A stretch of 64,000 bases of DNA from NCBI RefSeq assembly GCF_013373865.1, contig NC_050474.1, positions 6,423,561-6,487,560 on the forward strand. Reading direction: 5' to 3'. Within the stretch, counting starts at the first letter, position 1. Each line of letters begins with the position of its first letter. Made by a program: the position numbers and the translations under genes. Under the pieces are notes generated by a model that made no database searches, was not told where the DNA came from, and was given only the letters and a program-made list of their open reading frames with translations. Below, one piece after another: positions 14,179-25,648 of the stretch. This DNA comes from Monomorium pharaonis (lineage: Eukaryota; Arthropoda; Insecta; Hymenoptera; Formicidae).

Positions 14179-14820
14179 GCACGCCTGTACGTCTCGTTCA
14201 CGGCTCCATACGCGCGCTTTGTTAAAAGCGACCGTTAGATAACAGCACTCTGCAAGCAGAACCGACGCGGTAAGGGAAGAGATAAGAAGGGAAAGGGTGG
14301 GGTATATAGGAAACATCTCTGTGCGCAGCATCCAGTGACCGTAAGTCGACGACCTGATTACATTGATCGGGATTACCTGGCGCTGACCTATATTTCGTGC
14401 CTCGCTCTAACTATGAACTATCCCACAACTATCCCATCGATTTATCGGGCGCGATATCAGAATTTTACGCGATCGAAGCATTACATTCGAATCGCAATTT
14501 CTTGTATTCTAGTTGCTCGATGGTGGCATTGCTTTAATGACAAATGCACATATACTTTTAACAAAATTTATTAAAATGTACTAAAATTTTATTAAAATTT
14601 TAGTAAATTTTGCTAAAAGTACAGTAAAATTTTTCAAGGTTTACGTTGTCTCACAATTACCATAATATTCAGGGTAATTTTTAAGAGAAAATTCTCTCCG
14701 TGTAGTTACAAAATATGTATATCCCTTGTGTTTATTATTCATTACATTCTTCATTTAATGATCTAAACGCAAATAAACGTTAAAAATTGGAACTCGATGT
14801 TCCTCATTGAAATCTTGTTA
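14179..14820 (+). repeat. Right copy of the diverged direct duplication, interrupted by an insertion
   Basis: It aligns with 1-535 by eye over most of its length, then resumes after an extra segment at about 14548-14702. After the extra segment the match continues (CTTGTG, ACATTC near CATTTCC, TAATGATCT, ACGCAAA, GTTAAAA). The best parts look roughly 80 percent identical. This copy lacks the long G tracts present in the left copy at 156-185. Confidence 0.8.
14548..14702. mobile_element. Probable MITE fragment inserted in the right duplication copy
   Basis: This segment is absent from the left copy. It opens with an AT-rich palindrome (TACTTTTAACAAAATTTA near 14552, mirrored by TAAATTTTGCTAAAAGTA ending about 14620). 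It closes with CTCTCCGTG followed by TA, an end resembling other TA-flanked elements here. The left end is not clearly defined, so it may be truncated. Confidence 0.5.
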
Positions 14821-15945
14821 TAAAAATCAATCAATGAAAAAATCCTGAACTTCTTAGGCCCACTTTGCATTTTGAAGCTCTGTACTAAAAAGATTAATAT
14901 ATTTAAAGTGCGTGCGTTATAATAATATGCAATAAGAATAAAATTATGAAAAAATGTAGCGTAGTCTGTGACAAAGGTTCTTCCAATCCATTTCTGGTAG
15001 TGAACATGTTAAGACCGCACCTTGCCCTTAAAGTTCATTTGGCGCAAATAGGTTTTTACTCACGCGTGAATTCGTCTCGAGTCTCTAACGATGCGCAATT
15101 ATGGCAGAGTCGTTTCGACTTCCACCGGATTGCTCATAACGATTCGTCGTCCGGTTGCATCCTACACGCGAAGTTTTATCCGCAATTAACCCGACCTGTC
15201 GTGTTGCATCCTCGAATTTTTCTTAAGTGCATTCCGCGTTGTTTATCGCCTCTTAATTGACGCAACGCGATAAGATATATTATCGTCGTCCCACTTTCTA
15301 ATGCTTTTCGCAATCACACGTGTACACTTACGCAATCCCCGATTGGGGACAAAAAGTCGGGACGTGTTTGTTAAATTACGAGCAAAATTTTTCTGTGTCG
15401 GCAGATTAAAAAATTAGAGCAAAAATAACATAATGATACACTTATGATTACATAAGTAGATACAAATATAATTTTACATTTGTACATATATTCTATTCAA
15501 TTTGACTTATTTTAAGGAGATGACTTTTCATACAAAATATGTTAATTTTGTAATTTTATTTTGAAATTTGTGAAACTTACAAAGGAGCAACTAATTTAGA
15601 ACTTTTAATTTTTAATCTTAAACTCTTTGGAAGTTTAGCATTTTTCATTATAATTTTAAATTTATTTTTTTTTAAGACATCATAATTCATCGTGCATATA
15701 TTTTTAGTAACCAGTTATCCAGTGAATCATTTAGTCAAAATCTCAGAAGTATCCTGACTAAATTATAAATGTATTTGTGGTTATAATGTGACATTATAAT
15801 AATTTTAATGAATTATTAATAAATATTTCATTACATAAAACTTTATTATTATTTCCAATAATAAATTATTAAACAGATATGTGAATAACACAAGAAATAA
15901 AAAAGTGCCATTTTATGATCGAAGCAGATCATAATTCTGACATTT

Positions 15946-16105
15946 AATAATATTTTCATATGAAATTATTATACCGTCAATATTATTGTCAGATTTAAAA
16001 TGTAATTATAAACTGAAGGTAGAAATAATGCGCGCACGCGCCTCCAATTAATTCTCAGATTGTCAGATTTAATAAAGATTTAATAATTAATGTGAAAATA
16101 TTATT
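15946..16105. mobile_element. Possible AT-rich TIR element, 160 bp
   Basis: AATAATATTTTCATAT at the left is mirrored by the right end (reverse complement AATAATATTTTCACAT), with more matches inside (ATTATTA, CAGATTT). AT-rich composition makes chance similarity a concern. Confidence 0.35.
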
Positions 16106-16823
16106 AAGCTTCAAGGTCCGTTTCGACCGAAAAATTTCCACTTCTTATTTCTTTCATTATTTTTCTTTCTTATTCAATGAAAAGTTTAATCCAAGAAATC
16201 TGCTAAAAGTGGCAGAAAAATTATGAAATCCTGAAATACTTTTACTCGAAGAAGAAAGGAAGTCTCACAAGTATGTCTACCGCCGCGCGTTGCAATCCAA
16301 TTAATTCGCTTGGTAATTATTTTCCTGCCTCCCAAGCGGAGCGTGCGCGCCGGCTTCGTGAGAATACGGAGCGGCGGCGTGCGATCGTAATTATCTGCAG
16401 TTTATCTAGAAGCGAAACGAAACCGGGCTCTTATCGCGGAACAATGGCACATCCCCCGCCGTAACGTGGACAATGCACTTCCGGTGTGCGTTTCACGCAC
16501 CCGGGGACATGGACCGGCTCGCGTTTCAATTTGTATCGTTATGTTGCGCCACCGTGATATCATCACTCATCACTCAAACACGATACTGATGTCCGGTAGC
16601 ACGACCGATAGATGCGGGTCGATTGTGAAAGGGAGAGTCGTGTTCTCCTACCGGTATATTTCCCGGTATTTGTATTTCCTTTTCACGCGAAATCGATACG
16701 GTCGTATTAAATTTATACAAATCAATATTTTAATCCTCTACCTGCCGGAATTTTATCTAAAGCGATGTTGGGGAGATAAATTATTTCAATGACGTTTGAG
16801 CACGATTTGGACAATGTCTTGCT

Positions 16824-16855
16824 AAATTATACACTGTTCCGACAGTGTATAATTT
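16824..16855. other. Perfect 14-bp stem hairpin with TCCG loop
   Basis: AAATTATACACTGT and ACAGTGTATAATTT pair exactly around TCCG, which fits the UNCG tetraloop class in RNA. No neighbouring gene explains it. Confidence 0.6.
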
Positions 16856-17756
16856 AAAATTAACAATTCGTTAAGAATGCGGGTTTGTCGTGATACATAC
16901 CGTATCGTATTAATTAACTTAAAGAAAGTGTCTCTCTATTTCCGGTTTATAAAAAGTTTTATATAAAATGCCTCATCATAATTCATAATATATTATTCAA
17001 ACGTATTATTCTGTATGAATTATACATGACTTTTATTATCAATCCAATTCAGGAAAAGAATTTAATTTTATTAACAAAATTTTTAATATGTATGATTGAT
17101 CTACATATTTCATTAATTACTTTTTATTAAAAGAGATTATATTATTTTTGATGACACTCTAATGAATGTTCAATTTGACCTACTTTTTTAATTCGACGAA
17201 CATTACATTATCCATTTTTTAGTGGACCGAATATGCCATGTGATTGCGATGTGCTGAGTATACATAAAAATTACAAATAAAAGCAGAAAAAGCGAGAAAA
17301 ATAATTTTATTCTTCGTGAAGATGCACAAATAAGTGCATCGCCTCATGGTTCATTAGAAAAATAAATTTTGATTAGCATTTCTCTAATCGACCGTTTAAG
17401 GGTTAACGAGATCGGATCAGCGATGCGTCAGCAGCAACGATCGTGAGTAACATATAGGAATGCGCTCGTCAAGTGCCAGGGTATCGTTGACACGATCGCG
17501 CATCAGAGCGTCACCATCAATGAACGAGAAGGGATACGAGGTCGCCGTCATCGTCGTAATCGCGCACCCGTAGTAGAATTTCTTCCTAGAACACCGCACC
17601 GATGACACATAGTAGATAGCGATTACTCATCCGGCCGATTCATTAATGCCATGCCAATCGAATTAAGGCCGGGCTTTTCTCGCGTACATTAAAGTAGGCC
17701 GACCCTGGCTGCTGGTGGCTGATTAGCTCTCTCACGGAGCTGGTTGTCCCTCTCCT

Positions 17757-17785
17757 CCCCCCCCCCTCTCTCTCTCTCTCTCTCT
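17757..17785. repeat. Poly-C and (CT)n tract
   Basis: About ten C bases are followed directly by about ten CT units in a pyrimidine-rich neighbourhood. Confidence 0.8.
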
Positions 17786-18844
17786 TCCCCTCTTTTGAAC
17801 AGGTCTCCCTCTTTCTCACTCTTTGTCTCTTGCGTCATATTGGTATCCAAGTCGACGACCTAGTTTTTCTCACCTCTGAGATCAGGTGTTAGCACAGTGT
17901 AAAGAGGTCTTCTACCCCCTGTAAACGCTGTCGGTTTTTTTTTTTCGAAATTGTGTTTCGTATAAAACTTTATTCACTCGAGACTTATGACCACACAAAT
18001 ATATATTATTCAACACAGCAAAACGTAGATAATTTTATTGTTTTTAGAATATGTAGTACATTTTGACATTTTTTAAATTTCTCTTATGAAAAATGTTTCC
18101 CAGATCTTCAGGATGTTATGCTTTCAAATAATTATTTGTTACATCACATATTAGCATAAACTTAAAATTTGGAATAATAATTAAAAGTGTAAAAAGACTG
18201 AATTGTGCTGATTAACTGTTTGTGACATTTCTACGGATTTATTTTTTAAAACAATCAAAACTTTTGGGATAACCTAATAAAAAATGGGTCACGGATATTT
18301 ATAGAACGGCAAGGTACTTGCTACAATCCCGGGAGTAGAAATCAATGAACTTTCATGCGCGCTCGCAGGATGCACAAACAACAGTTTCTCTCTCTCTCTC
18401 CCTCTATGCAAAACAATAAACTTCCTCTGTATCCGATGTGTTTTAATATTACGAAGTATGTAAATATTATGTTGCATAATAAATTCCGTAAAAGTTCTAC
18501 CTTTGCTATAAAAGAACATCGCTACAAAGTAGGAGGAATCGGTTTTTAACTTAGAGAAAAAAGCTAATCAATTATAGTTTATAAGTTTTAAAAATACTGT
18601 TCTTTAAAGTTTAAAAAACAATTCAATTAAATTAATTTATTAAAAGTAATTAGCCTTTTAACCTTTTAATTTTTATACTACTCAATCCTATAATAAATGA
18701 TGATACGTAATTTATTAATAATCATAATAAAGAAATTGATGATGAAACGAAATCCATCTCCCGCAATAAATAGAGAATGCAAATACGCCTACGGAACTGT
18801 CAATCTTTTACATGTATTATTTTTTTTCTTTTTTTTTTTTACAG

Positions 18845-19105
18845 AAAACAATGAACGGGCCAGTTTACGCGTCATCTTGTCCTGCATTGCAGTCGAATCT
18901 GTCGCTACACAGTTCGTCCTATTACAGCGAGTATAGCGGGACCACACGGAGACGGCTGTCCTCAACGGGCGAGGCGGATACTTCCGCAACGTCGAGTTAC
19001 GAGGGTAGTGACAGCTCCGAGAACAGCGACGAGTCTCGTCTCGATCCTGTTAGCCAGATGGAACGAGAGCAGCTCGAGACCTTCTTTCGCGGATTAAAAT
19101 CACAG
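18845..19105 (+). CDS. Gene 1, first coding exon (85 codons from ATG 18851)
   Basis: The exon starts after ACAG at 18841-18844, preceded by an almost pure T tract of about 25 bases. Six untranslated bases precede ATG at 18851. The open frame continues upstream into the T tract, to an ATG at 18812, but that part would translate intronic pyrimidines as a Phe run, so 18851 is preferred. The acceptor means an upstream non-coding exon exists; its position was not found. The exon ends in AAATCACAG before GTGAGC at 19106. Confidence 0.85.
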
Positions 19106-20856
19106 GTGAGCTTTATACGCGAAACGAGATGAACCGTACATTGTGAACAACGTACTGAGATTAAAGCATAATTAAGCGGACGGATGACGATACATAAATT
19201 GTTGTAAAATGTGACTGTAGGTGTCACGACACATGTGTATGTCGTTTAAGAGAAGATATCTGGGTGTTTCGCAGGTATTCGTCTGTGAATCACTGGCGAA
19301 CCTGTATCTCGGTAGCGCCTCTCAGACCGAGAGGTGGGAGCTCCGTTTCACCGGAATCCCCGTGGTAGTTCTTGATCTTGGAGAAACACGATCCAGATCC
19401 AAGAGACGAATTCAAATCCTGCTTGCAGAACGCGGTACTTGCTTCACCCTCTGGCGCGAAACTATCGACAACCTCTCATCGTACAAGGTAGAGTATCATC
19501 GTTAATGGTTTCAGATGTAAATAAGCCAGTATATCGATATGTTTGCGAAACGAGAATTATTATACAAATGTATTATTGAGTAAAATATAGATGTACTCTC
19601 TAAATTGCTCAGAGTAAAAATGCTGCCACTACAATTTTTCGAGTTAAATTCACTCTAATAAAGTAAATTTTCCACTCCAATAAGAATTGTTTTTCGAGTG
19701 ATCTTCCAATAAAAGTAAAAAATTCTCTATTGGAGTGGATTTTAACTCTTATTAAGTGGAAAATCACTCGAAAAATTGTAGTGATAGTATTTTCACTTTA
19801 AGAAATTTAGAAAGTATGATGTATAAATTAAATAAGGACAAAATAAGTAACACTGTCCAACACTGATTTCACAAACCGGATTCTTATAGAGTCTTTATCA
19901 CTAAAAATGCACGTAATTGCTCTATCACGGTTTTCTTTTAGCTATTTACGCTCAAAGGAACTAAAAATGTCACTTCTGGCACTTTCAAGTCGAATTTTCT
20001 CGAATGTGACGTTATAGGATAATTTCTCTTACAAATTCATTTTTAATAACAAAAGAATTCATAACAAAAGAATTACTCGGTCCGTGGACTAAGAAAAAGA
20101 GTTAAAATTTGTCGAACGGTGTAAATATATGTCAATCTGTACAGTGCAAAATTTGCGACGCAATGTTAACGATAGTTTGAAGCCATAAATAATTCGCGCG
20201 TTCTTGTTTATCTCGTTAGACTTAGATTACGGCGCGCTATGTTACAAAGCGGATTAAATTTCAAAATCGGACATTTAACACCGTTTCGTATTTCCCGCTC
20301 GTGCTTGCCCCAGACACAATAAACCGTAAGTGGCGGGTTATGAATCTCGTGCAGCTTTAAAATCTTCAAAGCGATTTCAAAGGTCGCTGCCCGCCCGTGG
20401 AAAAAAGCGCGACTTGCGCTGCCGCTTTACAGCATCCGACATATTGTAGAACCGGGCCTTCCGACATTCTTTATACATATTTTAAGATAACATTAAGAGC
20501 CCTCAAAATGTTTGCAGGTGTCGGGACCCGCCTTTCACACGATGTGCCTCTCGTCGGATCACACTCGCTTGGCCGGGCTCAGCTTCGACAACTCAAAGGC
20601 GGCGAACGATCTCTGGCAGCACATAGAGCGCCTCGTGTCATGCCCGGAGAACATCAGCCTGTCGGCCCCCGGCAAGAAGAAGAAGAAACCGGCGCAGAAG
20701 AAGGTGGTGCTGCCGGCCAAGAGCAACATCAGCCAGCCGTGCCAGTTTCAACACGTGACCAGCGTGGACGCGGCCGACCGCTCGCGTTACTTCTCGCTGC
20801 AGACGCTGGTGCCGGCGCTGACCGAGCTCGAGAGCTCGCTGGAGGCGAACTTCTGA
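18851..20856 (+). CDS. Three-exon gene for a 268-aa intracellular protein with a PH/EVH1-like domain (family not named)
   Basis: The coding sequence joins 18851-19105, 19275-19487 and 20518-20856, giving 85, 71 and 112 codons plus TGA. All introns are phase 0 with GT-AG ends, and all three exons read open without adjustment. Residues 1-84 are Ser/Thr/Glu/Asp-rich (SSYEGSDSSENSDESRLDP) and end in a short helix-like segment (MEREQLETFFRGLKSQ). Residues 86-195 form a compact block with alternating beta-like strands (WELRFTGIPVVVLDLG, KRRIQILLAERG) and a closing amphipathic helix (NSKAANDLWQHIERL). That layout resembles the PH/EVH1 superfold, which usually binds peptides or lipids; this is inference from pattern, not a search. 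Residues 208-218 are Lys-rich, and the tail ends in LESSLEANF. No signal peptide or membrane segment is seen. A cytoplasmic or nuclear adaptor is plausible, but the biochemical role is unknown. The gene is convergent with the minus-strand gene at 51891-63746. Confidence 0.85.
19106..19274 (+). other. Gene 1, intron between coding exons 1 and 2 (169 bp)
   Basis: A short phase-0 intron, starting GTGAGC and ending TTTCGCAG. Nothing else is seen in it. Confidence 0.8.
19275..19487 (+). CDS. Gene 1, second coding exon (71 codons)
   Basis: The exon is flanked by TTTCGCAG (ending 19274) and GTAGAG (starting 19488). It encodes residues 86-156, from VFVCESLANLYLG to WRETIDNLSSYK, the central part of the predicted PH/EVH1-like domain, including W106, the VVVLDLG strand and W145. 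The length is an exact multiple of three. Confidence 0.87.
19488..20517 (+). other. Gene 1, intron between coding exons 2 and 3 (1030 bp), carrying a MITE
   Basis: A phase-0 intron, starting GTAGAG and ending ATGTTTGCAG. It holds the inverted-repeat element at 19596-19814. The remainder (about 19815-20390) is AT-rich and then moderately GC-rich, with no recognisable feature. Confidence 0.75.
19596..19814. mobile_element. 219-bp MITE in gene 1 intron, TA target duplication
   Basis: The left end CTCTCTAAATTGCTCAGAGT and the inverted right end CTTTCTAAATTTCTTAAAGT match. The arms continue with CACTACAATTTTTCGAGT identical in both. TA flanks both sides (19594-19595 and 19815-19816). A second, inner inverted pair (CCACTCCAATA and TATTGGAGTGG) is nested inside. 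Confidence 0.75.
20518..20856 (+). CDS. Gene 1, terminal coding exon (112 codons plus stop)
   Basis: The acceptor is TTTGCAG ending at 20517 and the stop is TGA at 20854-20856. It encodes residues 157-268: the last strand and the closing helix of the predicted domain (FHTMCLSSDHTRLAGLSF, then AANDLWQHIERL), a basic run (GKKKKKPAQKK) and the C-terminal tail. The exon is markedly GC-rich compared with the intron before it. A longer frame in another phase across the same DNA (20397-20969) is a shadow. Confidence 0.87.
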   Translation: MSGPAFHTMCLSSDHTRLAGLSFDNSKAANDLWQHIERLVSCPENISLSAPGKKKKKPAQKKVVLPAKSNISQPCQFQHVTSVDAADRSRYFSLQTLVPALTELESSLEANF

Positions 20857-23800
20857 GAGAGACCCGACGCCACCAGGCTCTCATAGGGTCGACGGCGCAG
20901 CGCGACGCCCGATCCTCGCCTTCTCCTCCGGAAGTAATCCTCCCACCGGGGGAAGAGGGAGCCGATTAATGTCGCGTGCGAGAACAGATAAAGTCTACAA
21001 AGGGAGTGCGCGCGCGCGCGCGCACGAGATTGTATTTGAGAGCTATCGAAGGGAGGCGAACTCGCTGGAAAGCGACACCGGATTCACCGGAAATCCTTTT
21101 ATCTTCTTGCTCCTCCTCCGAAGTAGTTGTAGCGAAGGTCCAAGAGCCGAGGGACGAGGAGGAGATATATCGGAGAAGCTTTAACCGCCGAAAAGAGAAG
21201 GCGGATATACTTTTCTCATCCGAGAGCTGAGAGCCCTCGCGGTTTGCCCTCCGTAGTTTTACTCTTCGGATTCGTCCCTTATCTTCTCTCGTGTCACTTC
21301 CGGTATAATCGGCCGACTAGTTGGTAAGAATTAATGGTCACGTGGGAGACCCCTTGAATTCTCCGAATTCCGCGTTATCCTCGTTTCTCGCGGCGGACGC
21401 AGATCGTCCGTGAAACCGCGTGATGAAGGGATCCCCGAGCTCGAAGGGGCTTCGAGGAGACGACGAAGAAGAAGCGCCGAGCGATCGCGAGGAGGAGGGG
21501 AGCGATCTCGTGTCTCTCCTCCGAAATGGACTAATCCGTTAGTGTCACGGCGAGCTACGGGATCGTCCAGCCGGAGCCGAGACGGAACATTCATCAATCC
21601 CGCTAAGCACTCTCGAGAGTGACTGGGATTTATGTCCGCGACTGGGAATCCCGACTCCAGCCTCCCGGGGGAGGGGCGTAAACAGAAAGTAGCCCCGAAA
21701 AGGCTGTCAGACTCACCGAGAAATCTCTCACGTCGTTTCCGCGCACTTTCTTTCTCCTCGAGAAGAGTCCTTCTCGTCTCGTAACTATCGATGTCGTGAG
21801 ATTTATTATGTAGACGCAAAGAAAGTCCCTATATCAAACGTTACGGCGATAGACGGTCTCTTCGGTGACAAACGTTTCTCGCCCGCGGAGAACGCGCTCT
21901 CGACGGATCACTTCATTATCATTAAATACACCGTACGAAAAATATATCTGGTGTTGAGCTGTTAATCGTCGAATAGAGTAGAGAGGAGGGGAAATTAATC
22001 GGAATGAAAATTAGAGCCGATGATGTAAATGATAGATAGAGATAGAAGGTCGTTTTAATTATACGTATATGAAGTACATTTACGGCCTCTTTACTTTACG
22101 CGTAAGGAGTAGAGAGATTTTCGGTTTATATTTTTATGTCGCGTGTACGAATGGTTCCGTATGTACCTATTTTAAAGGATCCTTAGAGGTTCGCATGAAA
22201 AAGATAAATAAATAAATAAAGCGGGACAGCCGGCCGTCTTGTCGCACTTTGCAATTCGAATGCGGCGATGTAATGTGAGGGGAAGAACAAGCGCTTTCGT
22301 AATGGAATGTCAAAGAAACGCGAAACCTTGACACGGAAACCAAACAGCGGAGCATGCGATTAGAAAGAATCATGCAAATATATGCAAAATATTTCCGGGG
22401 GCATCGTATCGGTTGTATTAGACATTGTTGCTATTCGCTGCGGGAACGAAGCTTTCTCTACCGGGCAAGTGGAGGAAACGGTTGTTTTCCATACAACGTT
22501 TAATTAAAGACACGCGTCGCCGCGGTGAAAACGGCGTCGAAAAGGCTTTTCAAAGTGCACGACGTGAATAATCGCGACGGAATTAAGTCTAATGCTTTCC
22601 CGACCGCATTCACCGTAAAATGCCAATAACTTCATAAGGAAAGATTTAAAGAAATTATCTTCTAATTAAAGGAAAAAAAAAAAACCATCTTTACTGCCGT
22701 TTGAAGAAAGGCAAAGACCTGCTGATTTAACGCATGTTGCAGCAACGTCGCTTTAGATTAGAGCTCGAAGAGTTAGGGCGAATTCGAAATATTATGGCAT
22801 AGTAATTGAAATAATGTTAGACAGGACGTCGAGAGAAAAGAAAAACGAATCGAAAAGGACAGCCAGTTTCTTCGTGTAACGTAGTATGTTAAACATAAAA
22901 CAAGTCGTTGACGTGTCAGTGTTGTGGATTCGTAATTGTAAGTACGCAAGATTGATGCGCGACTTCGATAAGCGGACATAGCGTAACATAGAAGTCGATA
23001 AATCAAAGAACGAAATACTGCCGAACATTCTAATGCGAAATAAAGTGGTAAGGAGCGACGACGAGAAACGACTGGAAACGAACGTATTGTGCCAAAACTT
23101 ACTTGGACCAGTTTAAGAAAGCAGAATCTTAATTAATACGAGGAATCGAGTATCACGCGCTTCCACTTGACATTGAAAAAGACTTGAAAAACCAGTCCAC
23201 ATCGTAGTTAATAAATTATTACAACGTATTGACCAGCAACGTTTCCAGTAAACTCGTAACGCTCGCGTAACACATTACACCATGTTAATTAGATTATTAA
23301 CTAGGTAGAAAATTAGTGGAATTGATGCGTGTCCATCTATAACAAATTCTACTTCCTGTCCCCTCGAGTCGTTAATGTGTCCGTAGATTTCGGTAGAAGT
23401 TCTCGATCTTGTTGTCGACAATGTGTACGCTCGATAAAATGTTAAACTATGAAGATCTATGATCATCAATTCTATCCAAGTGAAATAATATTGAAGAATT
23501 GATTTTTAAGTTTTAAGTTCTTAGGCGTCAAACTGGGACGTTCCACTTTGTATTGTAAGAAAAATATTGTCTTCGCACGAATAATTTAACTTTACATCTC
23601 GCACTTGTAGTTCTATATAAATATTATATTATTTAATCGGTTATGTCTTTCTAATTTTTATTAGAAGTCTCTTTTCAATCTTTCTTTCGTATTATTTCAC
23701 TTAGACGTACTTGGTCCATAGCAGTCCATAACTGATAAAATAAAGATGAGTATTCTTTCCGAGAAAGTTACGCGCGAGAATGTCGTTTTACGACTTTCTT

Positions 23801-24395
23801 TGAGAAGACTGGTTTCACAATCCCGCGAATGTAGGCACAGTTAACAATAGGTACCTATGTAGTAATAGTTGTCATTAAAACGTGTTAATTTTTATCCTTA
23901 GTATCATCTACGCGAACGTCCCTTCAGCGTCATCCTCGTTTATATCGCTTCGAAACTTCCGTTTCGCCGGGCGGAGAAACGCGCACGCGTGTTTCGCTTT
24001 TATATCCATTGCGAATCAAACTTTTAGCGATTAAGATTAATTAGCGTCGATATGTATATCTAAGTTAGGCCTCGCCCAGAGGAATCCTTTATCATATTAT
24101 CCGAGACGTAATACTTTCCGCGGGACTTATACGAATACTTTGATCACGTGAGTCGTAAATTTCTTTCAGGAGAAAAGTCTGGGCGATTATTCTAGGCATT
24201 TAAATAGTACACTGTAACTTCGAATTAATACTAATTTCATTATCTACGACTGTGATATAAATATATGTATTTGTATCGTTACGTTTCGTAACAATGTATT
24301 CGCAATAATCAATCACACTTGGAGACATAAGTTCATGAATATCCTATGTAATGATAATTATTGTGCTAATAAATAATAAAACTTCATGAAACAAA
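20857..24395 (+). other. Gene 1, probable 3' UTR (about 3.5 kb)
   Basis: This stretch has no supported coding frame. It starts GC-rich (a (GC)n run near 21007-21022) and becomes AT-rich toward its end. Possible earlier poly(A) signals occur at about 22205-22220, in an AATAAATAAATAAA run, and near 23740, so shorter transcript forms are possible. The distal end is set by the double signal at 24368-24380. Assigning the whole stretch to one UTR is inference from signal position and lack of genes. Confidence 0.4.
24368..24380 (+). terminator. Candidate distal poly(A) signals of gene 1
   Basis: Two AATAAA hexamers lie almost end to end (24368-24373 and 24375-24380). About 18 bases further on is a T/G-rich stretch (TTTGTTTGGGTTT, about 24399-24411) of the kind found just downstream of cleavage sites. 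Beyond it the sequence becomes featureless AT-rich DNA. Confidence 0.45.
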
Positions 24396-25408
24396 ATATT
24401 TGTTTGGGTTTATTTATTACCTCTTAAATTATAATATTAATTGAAAAGTTTAGAAATACGTCCACGAAAAGATTGCTTCTACATTTATTATTAGGATAAC
24501 AGATAATATTTAAATGAAATATTTTAATGAAAAATATATGTTTCTAAATTTTTCAAATTAAACACACCTTAAACTTTACTTCCTATTTATCTCTTCCTGT
24601 TTTAATTAATTAGAAATATGTAAAATAAATTTGTATAACTATAATATAAAGAAAAACAGCATTACATATAAATATTAAGATATTTTCTTTTAAAGATCTA
24701 TATTAGTAATATTAATTTTAATAATTATATTTAGATTTTTCAAAATAATCTTTGCAGTTATTCTGATATTTTTTATAAATCTAGAAAATTATTATTTTAA
24801 TTATTGTAAATTAGATGCTGTTTGGACTTGTCGATGAGCGCGCTGTCCTCGCGGAAAATGACACGTGCGCCGAGCGTGATTACTGATTTCGTTGGTATTC
24901 GAATATTGTAAGACGAGAATTGCCAGTTTAGTCGGCATTGAGACATGAAGCGCGCCACATCAATAAACATAGTGATTACAGAGCACTGAATATTGTACTA
25001 AATTTAATTTATTAATACTGGCGATTTTTCCTTAATTGGAACGGTCGCATTCCCGTTCTTCAGTCCTTTTTTTAACACGCCAAAACGAACAAGAGAGTGA
25101 ATGGCAGAAAAAACAAGATGCAATTATTTTTTTAATCTTTCCTTTTTAATTGAAAAATATAAATTTAAAAATGCACTACCATTTTTCCTGGAACATTTAC
25201 TGCAAAATCGCTTATTATCAAATATGTTGAATTTGAGTTTGCTGTAAATTTGGAAATGCAAATAATTCCTGCAGAATGCTTTTTAATTACTTTGTAATTT
25301 AATTTTTTAATATAATTATTAAATCTTATTTCATTGCCTTTCTTATTGTACTTTAGTAGAGTAAGAATGTTTGAACAAGTGTTAATAAAAGCTATATGTC
25401 TATGATAA
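24396..25408. other. Intergenic, AT-rich, no gene seen
   Basis: Low-complexity AT-rich DNA downstream of the proposed gene 1 cleavage site. Nothing recognisable was found. Confidence 0.45.
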
Positions 25409-25648
25409 CCCGTAGGAAAAAATTATGCAAAAATTACTGTACAAATATTGCATATTATTGTGTATGAATTTCTGCAGTTTTTACAGATTTTTTAACAAAG
25501 TTTTTGCCTTCAAAATTTTTCTGCAGAACATTTTACAAAATTTTCTGCAAAAGAATTTTGAAGGCAAAAACTTTGTACAAAAATCTGTAAAAACTGTAGA
25601 AATTCAAGCACAAAAATATGCAATTTTTGCATTATTTTTTCCTACAGG
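25409..25648. mobile_element. 240-bp near-perfect foldback element
   Basis: The arms of about 115 bp mirror each other: GTAGGAAAAAATTATGCAAA at the left against GTAGGAAAAAATAATGCAAA from the right. Later blocks TTTTTACAGATTTTT and CAAAGTTTTTGCCTTCAAAA are identical in both arms. The open frame at 25425-25700 is a by-product of the palindrome. Confidence 0.75.

Larger units (their letters stand above)
13261..15945. other. Intergenic around the right duplication copy, no gene seen
   Basis: AT-rich DNA with a CpG-rich part at about 14030-14230. Apart from the duplication copy at 14179-14820 nothing is recognised. The 104-codon frame at 14946-15260 has no identifiable domain, and its ends do not look like exon borders. 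Confidence 0.45.
16106..18844. other. Upstream flank of gene 1, no exon identified
   Basis: This stretch must contain or adjoin the intron that ends at 18844, but no upstream exon could be fixed. It holds the hairpin at 16824-16855, a C run followed by (CT)n at 17757-17785, and AT-rich DNA just before the gene. Confidence 0.4.

Noticed and set aside
20397..20969. 190-codon plus-strand frame
   Set aside because: It overlaps the third exon of gene 1 in another phase and crosses its acceptor; the real frame fits the splice sites and the domain.
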